From positions 1,300,796 through 1,364,795 of the forward strand of contig NZ_SMZY01000001.1 of NCBI RefSeq assembly GCF_004358755.1: 64,000 nt of DNA, in the 5' to 3' direction. Within the stretch, counting starts at the first letter, position 1. Every line of letters begins with the position of its first letter. Positions 63,950 through 64,000 of the stretch are shown piece by piece. The notes under the pieces are model-generated. The model ran no database searches and was not told the DNA's origin. It saw only the letters and a list, made by a program, of their open reading frames with translations. The DNA comes from Peribacillus frigoritolerans (GTDB lineage Bacteria > Bacillota > Bacilli > Bacillales > Bacillaceae). The position numbers and the translations under genes are program-made.

Positions 63950-64000
63950 GATGATGCACCTGCTTCCCTGCGGCTGCTTCCTGCCATGAGCAAACCAAGC
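63946..64000 (-). CDS. nupO: Nucleoside ABC transporter ATPase, C-terminal end (partial)
   Basis: Only the last 17 codons are in the window. They read LGLLMAGSSRREAGASS and then TGA, the C-terminal end expected for the NupO-type double ATPase. The stop overlaps the NupP start, which supports the operon order ATPase-permease-permease. The rest is beyond the right edge. Confidence 0.7.
   Translation of the reverse strand, partial: LGLLMAGSSRREAGASS

Noticed and set aside
1-64000. tRNA, rRNA, CRISPR arrays, transposases, phage genes
   Set aside because: No cloverleaf, spaced direct-repeat array, transposase or phage structural gene was recognised in either strand.

Overview
The window comes from a low-GC, spore-forming member of the Bacillaceae (Bacillus or a close relative such as Metabacillus). 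The evidence is spoVK, spoVS and cotE, Bacillus-type A/G-rich ribosome binding sites, GTG and TTG starts, and a gene order matching the B. subtilis ymf-pgsA-cinA-recA-rny-ymdB-spoVS-tdh-kbl-miaB-ricA-cotE-mutS-mutL-miaA-hfq-spoVK-hflX-ynbB-glnR-glnA segment. Nearly every gene is on the minus strand. Only a GHL10 glycosidase, a TRIC channel, an M50-like membrane protein and one doubtful small ORF lie on the plus strand.

Left edge (1-3.7 kb): a secreted YngK-like glycoside hydrolase behind a cre site and Fur-like palindromes. Its best-placed ATG is one base out of frame at an A8 run. A TerC-family metal exporter follows.

Accessory sulfur island (3.9-24.3 kb): (i) a sulfate ABC operon, sbp-cysT-cysW-cysA; (ii) a unit of frameshifted ribR, a GNAT, a HipO/SndA-type deacylase and a luciferase-like monooxygenase; (iii) an FbpA-like 52-aa protein behind a SAM-I riboswitch; (iv) a DUF2292 mini-gene; (v) an FMN reductase, a second DUF2292 gene and a DUF2325 gene; (vi) the counterpart of the B. 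subtilis ytm/ytn operon, ytmO-ytnJ-GNAT-ytnI-tcyJKLMN; (vii) a NlpA-type lipoprotein plus a second YtnJ-like monooxygenase behind another SAM-I riboswitch. Together these take up sulfate, cystine and S-substituted cysteines, N-acetylate and mono-oxygenate the latter with reduced FMN, then deacetylate them to recover cysteine.

The most unusual signal is a 21-22 nt RNA hairpin found seven times in the 5' leaders of six of these units. It has a GCY/RGC basal stem, a 2x1 internal loop, a covarying 4-bp apical stem and a 4-5 nt loop. In every copy its 3' arm runs into the 5' arm of a terminator-like hairpin. This is the layout of an antiterminator/terminator switch, and I do not recognise it as a described family. 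Five of the units also have a sigma-A promoter whose -35 lies inside a similar CC...GG dyad, suggesting a shared repressor (CymR is the obvious candidate) plus shared attenuation. The sbp leader carries two copies, and the NlpA leader stacks one copy on a SAM-I riboswitch.

Core region (24.8-64 kb): conserved housekeeping and sporulation genes, most followed by clear intrinsic terminators. Readable control sites include GlnR boxes at glnR, a LexA site at recA, a sigma-H promoter at spoVS and a sigma-E-like promoter at cotE. A degenerate GC-rich intergenic repeat lies between cotE and mutS. The right edge holds ymfF/ymfH, an MFS exporter and two nucleoside ABC permeases, with the last codons of their ATPase at the border.
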